Below, piece by piece: positions 23,437-32,847 of a stretch of 58,706 nucleotides of DNA (position 1 is the stretch's first letter; the number at the start of each line of letters is the position of its first letter). The notes under the pieces are model-generated. The model was not told the DNA's origin, did not search any database, and was given only the letters and a program-made list of their open reading frames with translations. Source of the DNA: an uncultured Alistipes sp. (GTDB lineage Bacteria > Bacteroidota > Bacteroidia > Bacteroidales > Rikenellaceae); the NCBI GenBank assembly GCA_944321755.1, contig CALUMM010000010.1:1-58706 (forward strand). Reading direction: 5' to 3'. The translations under genes were made by a program, and so were the position numbers.

Positions 23437-24819
23437 TCATTTGACTTGCTGCGGATTGGCGTCGTAGAAGCTCTTGTAATCACCGTGCCGCGGGGCCCCG
23501 GGCTTGTCGGGATACCAGTCGGGCATTTCGTCGACCTTGGCCTTGAGTTTGGCGTAGAGCTCCTGCACCTCGGGCGCACACTCCGCCACATCGAGCGGGT
23601 GCTGCTCCATGGGGTCCTCGGAGAAGTGGTAGAACCGCCCGTCCCAATAATACTTGTATTCGGTATTGAAGGCGCAGCGGGCGGCTCGCGGATAGGGCTT
23701 GTGGGGCCACAGGGGATTGAAGTGCACGAGGGTGAATTCCCGCTGGAGGGGTTCGAGCCCGCAGAGTTCGGGATAGAGCGAGATGCCGTCGATGCGCCAC
23801 TCCTCGGGGACTTTGATCCCCATGGCGTCGGCCATTGTGGGCATGAAGTCGGTCATGTCGACGAGCCGTTCGCTGACGCGCCCGGACTTGATTTTGTCGC
23901 CCCAGGCGATCAGCAGGGGAACGTGCGTGCCGTTTGAGGTTGCATTTCCCTTTCCGCCCTTGATTTCGCGACCGTCGCTCATTTTCGAGACGACCTGCTC
24001 CATGGTTCCGTTGTCACCGACGAAGATCAGAATGGTATTGTCCCAAAGGCCGTCGGCCTGGAGTTTGTCGACGAATTTCCCGACCTGCTTGTCGAGGTAG
24101 GCGACCATGTCGGGGAAGTGTCGGGTGTCGTGAATGAACCGGGTTTCGGGGTTGTCGGTCCAGCACTCGGAGTCGGGGGTGGGGACGTGGGGCGTATGGA
24201 CGAGGGGTGTGGGGTAGTAGAGCAGGAATGGTTTTCCGGCTGCTGCCTGGCGGTCGATGAAGTCGAACGCATAGCGCAGGGCATCGTCGGGTCCGTAGTA
24301 GCTGAAATCGTAGCGTCCGTTGTTGTCGAGGTAGGAGAAAGCATAGCGGTCGGTAGCCTTGTCTCCGGCGAGTTCCTTGTAGATTTCGAGCTGGCAGAGG
24401 CACCATTCGTCGAAACCGAGTTTGGAGACCATCTCCCGGGAACGTCCGAGCTGCCATTTCCCGACGATAGCCGTGGAATACCCGGCCTGTTGTGCGAGGT
24501 GGGCGAAGGTGTGCTCGTCGTCGTTCATGTATCCGAAATTGACGTAGTTTCGGTCGTTGTAGATTCCGGTCATGAGTTGCACGCGCGAAGGGGTGCTGAG
24601 GGGCATGGCGTGCATGTTTTCGAAGCGGATGGCCTGCCGGGCGAGAGAGTCGATGCAGGGAGTCTGGTAACTGACTCCGCCGTAGCAGCCGATACATTCG
24701 CTTCCGAGGTCGTCGGCGAGGATCAGGATGATGTTGGGTCGTTGAGGTTCCTGCTGGGAGCAGGCGGTTGACGCGAGTGCCAGTACGCCGATTCCGGCGG
24801 CTTTGATCGGGCTCTTCAT
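23437..24819 (-). CDS. Sulfatase lipoprotein, Ser-type active site
   Basis: A 460-residue type I sulfatase (alkaline-phosphatase fold) that removes sulfate esters, probably from host or dietary glycans. A lipoprotein signal ends in ASTAC (Cys20). Metal-binding DD is at residues 36-37 (LADDLGSE). The formylglycine motif C/S-x-P-S-R is STPSR at residues 75-79, so the modified residue is Ser75, which needs an anaerobic (AtsB/anSME-type) maturase; none is in the window. Further conserved parts are IVGKWQLG, HTPHVPTP and FVGDNGTMEQ. The gene is monocistronic. Its exact substrate is unknown. Confidence 0.93.
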   Translation of the reverse strand: MKSPIKAAGIGVLALASTACSQQEPQRPNIILILADDLGSECIGCYGGVSYQTPCIDSLARQAIRFENMHAMPLSTPSRVQLMTGIYNDRNYVNFGYMNDDEHTFAHLAQQAGYSTAIVGKWQLGRSREMVSKLGFDEWCLCQLEIYKELAGDKATDRYAFSYLDNNGRYDFSYYGPDDALRYAFDFIDRQAAAGKPFLLYYPTPLVHTPHVPTPDSECWTDNPETRFIHDTRHFPDMVAYLDKQVGKFVDKLQADGLWDNTILIFVGDNGTMEQVVSKMSDGREIKGGKGNATSNGTHVPLLIAWGDKIKSGRVSERLVDMTDFMPTMADAMGIKVPEEWRIDGISLYPELCGLEPLQREFTLVHFNPLWPHKPYPRAARCAFNTEYKYYWDGRFYHFSEDPMEQHPLDVAECAPEVQELYAKLKAKVDEMPDWYPDKPGAPRHGDYKSFYDANPQQVK

Positions 24820-24847
24820 GGCTTTCGGTTTTAAGGGTTATCTTTCG

Positions 24848-24879
24848 CGAAAATAACTTTTTATTTCGTAAAAATCAAT
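24848..24879 (-). promoter_or_regulatory. Candidate promoter for the sulfatase gene
   Basis: On the minus strand, ATTG (24879-24876), 20 bp, then TATTTTCG (24855-24848), one base off TAnnTTTG. About 28 bp before the start codon. Confidence 0.45.
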
Positions 24880-24926
24880 TTCGAAAGCCAATTTATTTTC
24901 GAACGGAATGTTTTACATTTTGAAAT

Positions 24927-24959
24927 GAAAATCCGGCCCTGCGGACGCAAGACCGGATT
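24927..24959 (-). terminator. Terminator of mscL
   Basis: On the minus strand, AATCCGG pairs with CCGGATT around an internal TTGCG/CGCA pairing and is followed by TTTTC, 27 bp after the mscL stop codon. Confidence 0.7.
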
Positions 24960-24986
24960 CTACTGATTCCGAGCAGGTTGACTCGA

Positions 24987-25463
24987 TTATTTCCGCTGCT
25001 CTTTCAGCAAATCGCGGATTTCGGTCAGGAGCAGCTCCTCTTTCGAAGGGGCGGGGGGCGCAGGCGGCGTCTGGGCCTTTTTGCGCATGAGGCGGTTCAT
25101 GAGTTTGACCATGAGGAAGACGCAGAAGGCGAGGATGATGAAATCGACACATTGCTGGATGAATGCGCCGTAGTTCCAGTAAATGGGCTCCACGGGAGCC
25201 GCCTGGGCCGCCGCGTCGGTTCCGCCGACCAGCCCCTCGACGGAGTGCATGGCTCCGGATGTGACGTCGCGGACCTTCGAGATGTCGATCCGGAGCTGCG
25301 AGAAGTCGGTGTTTCCGATCAGCGCTCCGATCGGGGGCATGAGGATGTCGTTCACGAGCGAGGAGACGATCTTTCCGAATGCGCCTCCGATGATCACGCC
25401 GACGGCCATGTCCATGACATTGCCTTTCATGGCGAATTCCTTGAATTCCTTGAAGAAAGCCAT
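24987..25463 (-). CDS. mscL: Large-conductance mechanosensitive channel
   Basis: A 158-residue MscL, which opens under membrane tension to release solutes during osmotic downshock. It begins [20 protein letters not shown], the conserved N-terminal helix and TM1, with [23 protein letters not shown] after it. TM2 is [23 protein letters not shown], and the cytoplasmic helix ends [16 protein letters not shown]. The periplasmic loop is longer than in E. coli. The start at 25463 is fixed by family alignment; longer upstream frames come from repetitive leader sequence. Confidence 0.96.
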   Translation of the reverse strand: MAFFKEFKEFAMKGNVMDMAVGVIIGGAFGKIVSSLVNDILMPPIGALIGNTDFSQLRIDISKVRDVTSGAMHSVEGLVGGTDAAAQAAPVEPIYWNYGAFIQQCVDFIILAFCVFLMVKLMNRLMRKKAQTPPAPPAPSKEELLLTEIRDLLKEQRK

Positions 25464-25548
25464 ATTTTTCGAGTTTTGGTTTTGGTTTTGGGATCGTTCC
25501 GTTTTTCTCCGCAGGCAGGAAGCGGCGGGCACCCGACGGCCTGCGGCC

Positions 25549-25612
25549 CGACGACTCCGACAGATCCGACGACTCCGACAGATCCGACGGCTCCGACGGC
25601 TCCGACGGCTTC
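25549..25612 (+). repeat. 9-bp tandem array
   Basis: About seven units of TCCGACGAC, TCCGACAGA or TCCGACGGC in alternating order. Confidence 0.82.
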
Positions 25613-25760
25613 CCTCCCGTTTTCGGTAAAGATACGGAAAAACCCCGAATTGTGAACTTTCCGGGCAAGATGCGTGCCTTTTCGGTCGGGAATCTGCAGA
25701 CGTCGTGTTCTCCCTTGCGGGGAATGATCCGCCGGGAGCACACAATTCCGAGGTTTTTCG

Positions 25761-25768
25761 TATCTTTG
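25761..25768 (+). promoter_or_regulatory. -7 element for the symporter operon
   Basis: TATCTTTG matches the consensus fully; no convincing TTTG lies 19-21 bp upstream. It would give a leader of about 85 nt. Confidence 0.5.
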
Positions 25769-25858
25769 CCGACGTATGTACCGTGCGGGGGACGCCGAGT
25801 GCCGCCTGCTTGCCGGGCGGCGGGGCCCTTCCCCGCACCGAAATCCGAAGAATCCGCC

Positions 25859-27310
25859 ATGACACCCGTTGCCGTCATCTGTACCGTTTTGGGCTATATC
25901 GCCGTGCTGTTCGCCGTTGCGTGGCTCTCGGGCCGGCGTGCCGACAATGCGGGTTTCTTCACCGGGAACCGCCGCACGCCGTGGTATATGGCGGCTTTTG
26001 CGATGATCGGAGCGGCGATGTCGGGCGTGACCTTCATCTCGGTGCCGGGTTCTGTGGCCGCGGACTCCTTCTCCTACATGCAGATGGTTGCGGGCTTTAC
26101 CGTGGGCCAGCTTGTCGTGGCCTACGTGCTGATCCCGACCTTCTACCGCCTGCGGGTGGTGTCGCTCTACGAATATCTGGACGACCGCTTCGGCGTGGCC
26201 TCGCACCGCACCGGGGCGTGGTTCTTCTTCATCTCGAAGATGCTGGGCGCAGCGCTGCGGGTCTACGTGGTCTGTGCGGTGCTGCAGCTGCTGGTCTTTG
26301 CGCACTACGGCATTCCGTTCTGGGCCAATGCGCTGGTGACGATGGCCTTCGTGTGGCTCTATACGCACCAGGGGGGCGTGAAGTCGCTGATCTGGACCGA
26401 TACGCTCAAGACGCTGTGCCTGGTCGGGAGCCTCGTGCTGTCGATTCTCTTCATCATGCAGGCCCTAAACCTTTCGGTGACGGAGACGGCGCGCGAAGTG
26501 GCAGCCTCTCCGATGTCGCGGATCTTCTTTTTCGACGACCCTTCGTCGGAGCGCTACTTCTGGAAGATGTTTGCGGCGGGGATCGTGCTGCTGGTGGCCA
26601 TGACGGGACTCGACCAGGACATGATGCAGCGGAACCTGAGCTGCGCCACGCCGCGCGATTCGCAGAAGAACATCGTACTGACGGCCGTGAGCCAGATCTT
26701 CGTGATCTTCCTCTTCCTGGTGCTGGGGGTGCTGCTCTACCTCTACGCGGCGCGGACCGGGATGGCGCTCCCGGAGAAGAGCGACCAGGTTTTTTCGCTG
26801 GTGGCGGTTGAAGGCGGACTTCCGCTTGTAGTTGGCATTCTGTTTGTTGTGGGGCTTATCTCAAGCACCTATTCGGCTGCGGGATCGGCGCTCACGGCCC
26901 TGACGACCTCCTTCACGGTGGACATCCTCGAAGGCCCGAAACGCATGGACGACGTGCGCCTGACACGCCTGCGCAAGGGGGTGCATGTGGGGATGGCGCT
27001 GGGGATGGCAGCCGTGATCCTAGCCTTCGAATACTGGGCCGACGACAGCGTCATCAACCTGGTCTACAAGGTGGCCAGCTACACCTACGGTCCGATCCTC
27101 GGAATGTTTGCCTTCGGGATGGTGACGCGCCGCCGGGTGCGTGACCGCTGGATCCCGCTGGTGGCGGTTTTGGCTCCGGTTCTGAGCGCCCTGCTGCAGA
27201 CATGGGCCCGCGAGGCGTGGGATTACCAAATCGGTTTCGAACTCCTGATCTACAATGCCGCCTTTACGATGATCGGCATGTGGATACTATCGCAAAAGAA
27301 TGAAAAATAA
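25859..27310 (+). CDS. Sodium:solute symporter (SSS family)
   Basis: A 483-residue inner-membrane carrier with about 13 helices. Typical SSS features are an N-terminal [52 protein letters not shown], and in the second half [21 protein letters not shown], which includes sodium-site Ser/Thr residues. Solute identity cannot be read. The ATG at 25859 begins directly with the first helix. The gene overlaps the following amidase-like gene by 11 bp, so both are one operon; a link to cell-wall or sugar uptake is therefore plausible but inferred. Confidence 0.9.
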   Translation: MTPVAVICTVLGYIAVLFAVAWLSGRRADNAGFFTGNRRTPWYMAAFAMIGAAMSGVTFISVPGSVAADSFSYMQMVAGFTVGQLVVAYVLIPTFYRLRVVSLYEYLDDRFGVASHRTGAWFFFISKMLGAALRVYVVCAVLQLLVFAHYGIPFWANALVTMAFVWLYTHQGGVKSLIWTDTLKTLCLVGSLVLSILFIMQALNLSVTETAREVAASPMSRIFFFDDPSSERYFWKMFAAGIVLLVAMTGLDQDMMQRNLSCATPRDSQKNIVLTAVSQIFVIFLFLVLGVLLYLYAARTGMALPEKSDQVFSLVAVEGGLPLVVGILFVVGLISSTYSAAGSALTALTTSFTVDILEGPKRMDDVRLTRLRKGVHVGMALGMAAVILAFEYWADDSVINLVYKVASYTYGPILGMFAFGMVTRRRVRDRWIPLVAVLAPVLSALLQTWAREAWDYQIGFELLIYNAAFTMIGMWILSQKNEK

Positions 27311-30305
27311 ACTGTTATATCTCCTTATCTCACTTTTTGCATTAAGTGAAGTCTCGGCTGCGGAGATCGGCTCCGCGACGCGGGCCGAAATTGCCCGGAC
27401 GCTTTCGCGGATCGTCTCGCGCGAGGTGTCGGGCGGCTACCAGAAGGCGGAGCCGATTCCGGTGCGGGTGCAGGGCGTGAAGGCTTCGCGCCGCACGGTG
27501 CGGATCTACGCCTCGATCGGACTTTCGTACTATCCTTTCCGCGAGGCGAATACGCGGGCGATGCGCGATTCGGTGCGGGCGCTGCTCCCGGCGGAGTTCC
27601 GCAAGGCGCAGATCGAACTCTACACCGATAACCGCGAGGTCTCGGAGCTGATCCCGTTGGCGTGCCGCGATGCGTCGCAGGTGCGGCGGCTGGTCGAGAA
27701 GCGGAAACTCGTCCTCTTCACCAACCGCTCCCGCCTGTCGGAGCGTCCGCTGGTGACGTGCCTCTCGACGGCCGTGCCGACGCCGACCGCGGGGCTTGCG
27801 GGACGCCATATCGCCGTGTGGCAGAGCCACGGACGCTATTTCGACCAGCCGGAGAACCGCTGGCGGTGGCAGCGTTCGGCGCTGTGGCAGACCTGCGAGG
27901 ACCTCTATACGCAGAGTTACGTGCTGCCGTACCTGGTTCCGATGCTCGAAAACGCCGGGGCGTGCGTGCTGCTGCCGCGCGAACGCGACGTGCAGCGCCA
28001 CGAGGTGCTGGCCGACAACGATGCCGGCCGGGAGTACACGGAACAGGGGGCCTGGGGCCCGGGCGGTGCGGGCTTTGCCCACCGCCGACAGGTCTATCTG
28101 ACCGGCGAAAACCCCTTCCGGGAGGGTACGACGCGCCGGATCCGGAGCGTCACGCACCGCCCTTCGGGGCAGGCCGAATGGCGGGCCACGATCCCCGAGC
28201 GGGGTGAATACGCCGTCTACGTGAGTTACGAATCGACCCCGGAGAGTGTTGACGATGCCCGCTATACGGTGCACCACCTGGGCGGCGAGACCGAGTTTGC
28301 CGTCAATCAGACGATGGGCGGCGGAACGTGGATCTACCTGGGACACTTCGCATTCGCCCCGGGTGAGCAGTCGATCGTGACGCTGACGAACCGTTCGCGG
28401 CGCGCCGGACGGCTGGTTTCGGCCGATGCCGTGAAGGTGGGCGGCGGCTTCGGGAACGTGGCCCGCACGCCGGTCGACTCGCTGCGGCGGCCCGACCGGG
28501 AGTATGTGGCCGAGACGAGCGGCTACCCGCGTTTCTGCGAAGGAGCCCGCTACTGGCTGCAATGGGCCGGATTCCCCGAGGAGGTCTACTCGCCGAAACA
28601 CCATAAGGACGACTACAAGGACGACTACATGTCGCGGGCCCATTGGGTCAACGCCCTGCTGGGCGGTTCGGAACGCCTGCCCGATTCGACGGGCCTGCAC
28701 ATCCCGCTCGACATGGCCCTGGCGTTCCATTCGGATGCCGGGGTGCGCGACGGCGACGGGATCGTCGGGACGCTGGGCATCTGCTATACGCGGGAGCACG
28801 GCGGGAAGTTCGAGGGCGGAGCCGACCGCTACCGCTCGCGCGACCTGACGGACCTCGTGCAGACGCAGGTCGTGGAGGATATCCGCCGCACCTGCGAACC
28901 CGGCTGGCAGCGGCGCGGGATCTGGAACCGCGCCTACTACGAAGCGCGGGTCCCGGGGGTTCCGACCATGCTGCTCGAACTGCTTTCGCACCAGAATTTC
29001 GCCGACATGCGCCTGGGTCAGGACCCGCGTTTCCGGTTCCTCGTGAGCCGGGCCGTTTACAAGGGTATCCTGCGCTATGTCAGCTCGCAATACGGATTAT
29101 CTGAAGTGGTGGTTCAACCGCTTCCGGTGTCGTCGTTCGCCGCGGAGTTCACCCCCGACAACCGGGTGCGGCTCTCGTGGCAGCCCACGACCGACCCGCT
29201 GGAACCTTCGGCCGCCCCGACGGCCTATGTGGTCTACACGCGGCGCGATGACGGGGGATTCGACAACGGCCGCCGGACCGACCGCCCCGAGTTGACCGTC
29301 GAACAGGAGCCCGGACACGTCTACAGCTACCGCGTGACGGCCGTCAATGCCGGCGGGGAGAGTTTCCCGGGCGAGACCCTGGCGGTGTGCCGCGTGGCCG
29401 AGGAAAGGGGCCGCGTGCTGGTGGTCAACGGATTCGACCGCGTGAGCGGTCCCGAGAGCGTGCGGTGCGACTCGCTGGCGGGATTCCGTATGGACCTCGA
29501 CGGCGGGGTCCCCGACCGCATGGATATCTCGTTCATCGGCCCCCAGCGGGTCTTCGATCTCGCCCAGGCGCGTTGCAACATCGACAGCATCGCCCTCGGG
29601 GCCTGCGACCGCAGCTACGAGACCGACGTGATCGGCGGCAATACGTTCGACTATCCGGCCCTGCACGGCCGTTCGATCGCCGCGGCGGGCTACTCGTTCT
29701 GTTCGGCGTCGGCGCGGGCCGTCGAGGAGGGGCGCGTCGCGCTGGAGGGTTATGGTGCGGTCGATCTGATTCTGGGCAAGCAGCGCACCACGCCGATGGG
29801 CCGCGGGCTCGGCGAACCTTCGTTCACGGCCTTCCCGAAGGCCCTGCAGGGGCGTTTGCGCCGCTATCTGGCCGATGGCGGGGCCTTGTTCGTCTCGGGG
29901 GCCTACGTCCTTTCGGACCTTGCGGGGAACGCTGAGGCGGAGTCCGTCGGGCGGGCCTTTGCCGAAGAGGTGCTGCGCTGCCGGCTGGATACCTGCAGCG
30001 AATCGGGGACGGGGCGCATCCGCGTCGTGACGGCTCACCCGGGATTCTCGCGCGGCGAGTACCGTTTCAATACGCTCTACCGCCCCGATTGCTACGTCGT
30101 CGAGCGGCGGGATGCCCTGCGTCCGACCGGGGACGAAGCATTTGCCGTAATGCGCTACGACGATGACGGAGGTACGGCCGCCGTGGCGTGCGAAACCCCC
30201 GGAAGGACCTTTGTGGCGGGCTTCCCGTTCGAGACGATCCGCGACGGCGTGCAGCGCGACCGTTTGATGCGCGACGTATTGGATTTTCTCGTCATGAAGG
30301 AATAG
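27300..30305 (+). CDS. Secreted amidase_3-type protein with golvesin-like and fibronectin type III domains
   Basis: A 1001-residue exported protein with a signal peptide (LLYLLISLFALSEVSAA). An N-acetylmuramoyl-L-alanine-amidase-like zinc fold appears split in two: its first part contains VWQSHGRYF (His) and LPRERD (Glu), and its second part contains ALAFHSDAG (His) and TMLLELLSHQNFADM (Glu). Between them, about residues 265-385, lies a golvesin/xanthan-lyase-type beta domain (EYAVYVSYEST, GGGTWIYLGHF). A fibronectin type III-like segment (about 620-700) and a C-terminal GATase-like alpha/beta region (SGAYVLSDL, VAGFPFETI) follow. Such proteins are often annotated xanthan lyase or golvesin-domain protein. 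A peptidoglycan substrate is inferred from the zinc motifs. Confidence 0.78.
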   Translation: MKNKLLYLLISLFALSEVSAAEIGSATRAEIARTLSRIVSREVSGGYQKAEPIPVRVQGVKASRRTVRIYASIGLSYYPFREANTRAMRDSVRALLPAEFRKAQIELYTDNREVSELIPLACRDASQVRRLVEKRKLVLFTNRSRLSERPLVTCLSTAVPTPTAGLAGRHIAVWQSHGRYFDQPENRWRWQRSALWQTCEDLYTQSYVLPYLVPMLENAGACVLLPRERDVQRHEVLADNDAGREYTEQGAWGPGGAGFAHRRQVYLTGENPFREGTTRRIRSVTHRPSGQAEWRATIPERGEYAVYVSYESTPESVDDARYTVHHLGGETEFAVNQTMGGGTWIYLGHFAFAPGEQSIVTLTNRSRRAGRLVSADAVKVGGGFGNVARTPVDSLRRPDREYVAETSGYPRFCEGARYWLQWAGFPEEVYSPKHHKDDYKDDYMSRAHWVNALLGGSERLPDSTGLHIPLDMALAFHSDAGVRDGDGIVGTLGICYTREHGGKFEGGADRYRSRDLTDLVQTQVVEDIRRTCEPGWQRRGIWNRAYYEARVPGVPTMLLELLSHQNFADMRLGQDPRFRFLVSRAVYKGILRYVSSQYGLSEVVVQPLPVSSFAAEFTPDNRVRLSWQPTTDPLEPSAAPTAYVVYTRRDDGGFDNGRRTDRPELTVEQEPGHVYSYRVTAVNAGGESFPGETLAVCRVAEERGRVLVVNGFDRVSGPESVRCDSLAGFRMDLDGGVPDRMDISFIGPQRVFDLAQARCNIDSIALGACDRSYETDVIGGNTFDYPALHGRSIAAAGYSFCSASARAVEEGRVALEGYGAVDLILGKQRTTPMGRGLGEPSFTAFPKALQGRLRRYLADGGALFVSGAYVLSDLAGNAEAESVGRAFAEEVLRCRLDTCSESGTGRIRVVTAHPGFSRGEYRFNTLYRPDCYVVERRDALRPTGDEAFAVMRYDDDGGTAAVACETPGRTFVAGFPFETIRDGVQRDRLMRDVLDFLVMKE

Positions 30306-30344
30306 TGGAAATAAATCGTTTTACTTGCTAAAATTCAAAAATTT

Positions 30345-30794
30345 ATGTCGTTGGAACAGCAGATTTCGAAAGGAATCATGGAGGCCATGAAGGCCAAGGA
30401 TACGGTGCGTCTGAGTGCGCTCCGCAACGCCAAAAAGTACATCATCGAAGCCAAGACCGCCGGTCCCGAGGTAGCCGAACTCCCCGATGCCGACGTGCTG
30501 AAGATCATCTCGAAACTCGCCAAGCAGGGCACGGACTCCGCGGCGATCTTTACCGAACAGAACCGGCCCGATCTGGCCTCGGAGGAGTTGGCCCAGGTGG
30601 CCGTCTATCAGGAGTTCCTCCCCAAGCAGCTCACGCCGGAGGAGCTGACCGCCGAGGTGAAGGCCATCATCGCCGAGGTCGGCGCCACGTCGATGAAGGA
30701 GATGGGCAAGGTGATGGGTGTGGCCTCGAAGCGCCTGGCCGGGCGTGCCGACGGCAAGGAGATTTCGGCCAAGGTCAAGGAACTCCTCGCATAA
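30345..30794 (+). CDS. GatB/YqeY domain protein
   Basis: A 149-residue helical protein of the YqeY family, related to the tail domain of the amidotransferase GatB. It begins LEQQISKGIMEAMKAKDTVR and has LRNAKKYIIEAKT, YQEFLPKQLTPEEL and a C-terminal GKEISAKVKELL, all typical. The role is poorly known; a tRNA-related function is assumed from the GatB resemblance. It is followed 1 bp later by the BASS transporter gene, so they are probably co-transcribed. Confidence 0.9.
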   Translation: MSLEQQISKGIMEAMKAKDTVRLSALRNAKKYIIEAKTAGPEVAELPDADVLKIISKLAKQGTDSAAIFTEQNRPDLASEELAQVAVYQEFLPKQLTPEELTAEVKAIIAEVGATSMKEMGKVMGVASKRLAGRADGKEISAKVKELLA

Positions 30795-30795
30795 G

Positions 30796-31731
30796 ATGCA
30801 TCTGATCGAACAATTGCACCGCAACGTGAGGACCATCGCCATGCCGTCGGCCATGGTGGTGGGGGCGCTGCTGTGCCGCCCGATCGCGGCCCTCGAAACC
30901 GCAAGCCATCAGATGATCACCCCGACGCTGATCTTCCTGATGCTCTTCGTCACCTTCTGCCGCGTCAGCCCCAAACAGATGAAACCCTCGATGCTGCACG
31001 TCTGGCTGCTGCTCTTTCAGGTAGTGGTCTGTCTGGGTGTCTACCTGGTGCTGCACCCCTTCAATGAAATCGTAGCCCAGGGCGCCATGATCTGCATCCT
31101 GGCCCCCGTGGCGATGGCCGCCGTGGTCATCGGTGGAATGCTCGGCGCAAACGTCGCCACAATGGCTACCTACAGCCTCATCTGCAACATGGCAATCGCC
31201 CTGGTGGCACCCGTCATCCTGACCTTCACCGGAACGGGTGAATGCACCTTCGCGCAGATCCTCGCCCGGATCGCCCCGCTGCTCGTCGGACCCTTCGCCG
31301 CCGCGCAATTTTTCCGCTTCGTCTTCCCGAAACTGGCAAAATGGATCGGAGACCACGGCCAGATCTCCTTCTACATGTGGCTCATGTCGCTGCTCGTGAT
31401 CATCGGACGCACGACCTGCTTCATCATCGACCTCCACAACGCTTCGGTCTCCACGGAGTTGTGGCTGGCCTTTGCGGCACTGGTGATCTGTCTGGTGCAG
31501 TTCAAGGTCGGACGCACGATCGGACGCCGTTACGGCGATCCCCCCGCCGGAGGCCAGTCGCTCGGTCAGAAAAATACCGTGCTGGCCGTCTGGATGGCAC
31601 AGTCGTTCCTGAATCCCGTCTCCTCGATCGCCCCGACAGCCTACATCGTCTGGCAGAACTTCGTAAATTCCTATCAGATTTACCGCAAGGATCAGGAGAA
31701 ACTGAAAAATCAACCCCGCGGGGCCGAATAA
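30796..31731 (+). CDS. Bile acid:sodium symporter-family (BASS) transporter-like protein
   Basis: A 311-residue membrane protein with nine or ten hydrophobic helices resembling the BASS/arsenite-permease clan. Visible features are CILAPVAMAAVVIGGMLGAN, similar to the crossover helix of BASS carriers, and LVQFKVGRTIGRRYGD with AQSFLNPVSSIAPTAYI near the end. A sodium-coupled organic-anion role is expected from the family, but no substrate can be assigned. The start at 30796 follows the yqeY stop by 1 bp. No terminator was found until the repeats downstream. Confidence 0.72.
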   Translation: MHLIEQLHRNVRTIAMPSAMVVGALLCRPIAALETASHQMITPTLIFLMLFVTFCRVSPKQMKPSMLHVWLLLFQVVVCLGVYLVLHPFNEIVAQGAMICILAPVAMAAVVIGGMLGANVATMATYSLICNMAIALVAPVILTFTGTGECTFAQILARIAPLLVGPFAAAQFFRFVFPKLAKWIGDHGQISFYMWLMSLLVIIGRTTCFIIDLHNASVSTELWLAFAALVICLVQFKVGRTIGRRYGDPPAGGQSLGQKNTVLAVWMAQSFLNPVSSIAPTAYIVWQNFVNSYQIYRKDQEKLKNQPRGAE

Positions 31732-31758
31732 CGGACATCGGGGCGAATAACGGACCGA

Positions 31759-31902
31759 AATGCTGGCTGCGGGCCGGATTATAGGCTGAACAGCAGGCTG
31801 CGGACCGGATTCATAGGCCGAACAGCCAACAGCAGGCCGAGTTATAGGCTGAACAGCAGGTGCGGGCTGGATTATAGGCCGAAATGCAGGCTGCGGGCCG
31901 AT
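31759..31902 (+). repeat. Degenerate tandem array of about 31-36-bp units
   Basis: Four to five imperfect copies built from GGCTGCGGGCCGGATTATAGG and CTGAACAGCAG or CCGAAATGCAG pieces. Confidence 0.8.
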
Positions 31903-31926
31903 TCGGAAGGTCCGAACGGTATTTCC

Positions 31927-31956
31927 GGGAGCGGGAGGGTAATTCCTCCCGCTCCC
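31927..31956. terminator. Hairpin between the BASS and sigma-factor genes
   Basis: A perfect 12-bp stem, GGGAGCGGGAGG with CCTCCCGCTCCC, around GTAATT. There is no T-run on either side, so termination is possible but not certain. Confidence 0.5.
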
Positions 31957-32039
31957 GTCGTATCGGGCCGGTGGTATTGAACGGGTAAGGGTGGAGCCGT
32001 GCCGCGCGGGCAATCTCCGATATCCCTCTCCCTCTCGGC

Positions 32040-32624
32040 CTACGATTTGTCGAGAAAGTGCGGGAACAGCAGCGTGGCAAGCGGAAGGTAGTCGCCCAGG
32101 TCCTCGCGCAGCAGTTTCAGGCAGCGTTGGATCTCCCGCGTGACCTTCCGGACCGAAACCTGGTACTCCTCGGCAATCTCCTGGTAGGTCCGCTCCTCGA
32201 ACCGGCTCGCCATGAAGATCCGCGCCGAAAGCTCCGGCATCTCCGACAACCGCCGCCGGAAAATCTCCTCCACCTCCGCCCGGAAAAGCGTCTTCGCCAG
32301 GTCGCACTCCTCAAGGGCCGCCAGGTTCTCGCGGATGTTCCGCAGCCCCAGCTGGTAGATTTGCTGGTGCGTCTGCAGGTGCTGCTGCTTCGCGCGCAGG
32401 GCGTCGATACATTTGTGGCGGATGATCCCCAGCAGGTAGGCCGGGATGTTTTCCGTCACGCTGCCGATCTCCCGACGTCGCTCCCAGCAGTGCATGAAGC
32501 AGTCTGTCACAAGATCCTCGGCCTGCGCACGGTCCCGAAGGTAGGAGCACGCAATGAGCACGAACCGAGGCTTGTACTCGGCGTACAGCCGGTCGAATTC
32601 CTGCATATCCATCTGCTGAAACAT
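32040..32624 (-). CDS. ECF RNA polymerase sigma factor
   Basis: A 194-residue sigma-70-type factor of the Bacteroidetes ECF group that pairs with FecR-like anti-sigma factors. Region 2 is seen as YLRDRAQAEDLVTDCFMHCW followed by IPAYLLGIIRHKCIDALR, and region 4 as the helix-turn-helix EERTYQEIAEEYQVSVRKV. It is transcribed away from the fecR gene, with 223 bp between them, and most likely directs expression of the susC operon when released. A consensus housekeeping promoter lies upstream. Confidence 0.93.
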   Translation of the reverse strand: MFQQMDMQEFDRLYAEYKPRFVLIACSYLRDRAQAEDLVTDCFMHCWERRREIGSVTENIPAYLLGIIRHKCIDALRAKQQHLQTHQQIYQLGLRNIRENLAALEECDLAKTLFRAEVEEIFRRRLSEMPELSARIFMASRFEERTYQEIAEEYQVSVRKVTREIQRCLKLLREDLGDYLPLATLLFPHFLDKS

Positions 32625-32652
32625 CGGGGGTCGTCTGCTTTTTTTGTGTCGT

Positions 32653-32685
32653 CAAAGTTAAGATTTATTCCGCGAAAAAAACAAA
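32653..32685 (-). promoter_or_regulatory. Promoter of the ECF sigma gene
   Basis: On the minus strand, TTTG (32685-32682), 21 bp, then TAACTTTG (32660-32653), about 28 bp before the start codon. Confidence 0.6.
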
Positions 32686-32847
32686 ATCAAATTTGCGAAT
32701 TTTTCAAACGTCTGATAATTGGAATGTTGGATATTTGTAAAATTTTAAGGAAATTCTCGAAAATATTTATTTGACGAAATTCCGCCGAAACGGGGGTAAA
32801 CCGACCCGCGCTCAACCGACTATATAATAAACCGGAAAGTGAAGATC

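Larger units (their letters stand above)
25464..25858. other. Divergent gap between mscL and the sodium:solute symporter gene
   Basis: Holds a short GGTTTT-type repeat next to mscL (about 25472-25490), the 9-bp array at 25549-25612 and a -7 element for the symporter gene. No gene is supported, although long Arg-rich frames run through it. Confidence 0.6.
31732..32039. other. Intergenic gap between convergent genes
   Basis: Filled by the degenerate tandem array and one strong hairpin. No gene is supported. Confidence 0.6.
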
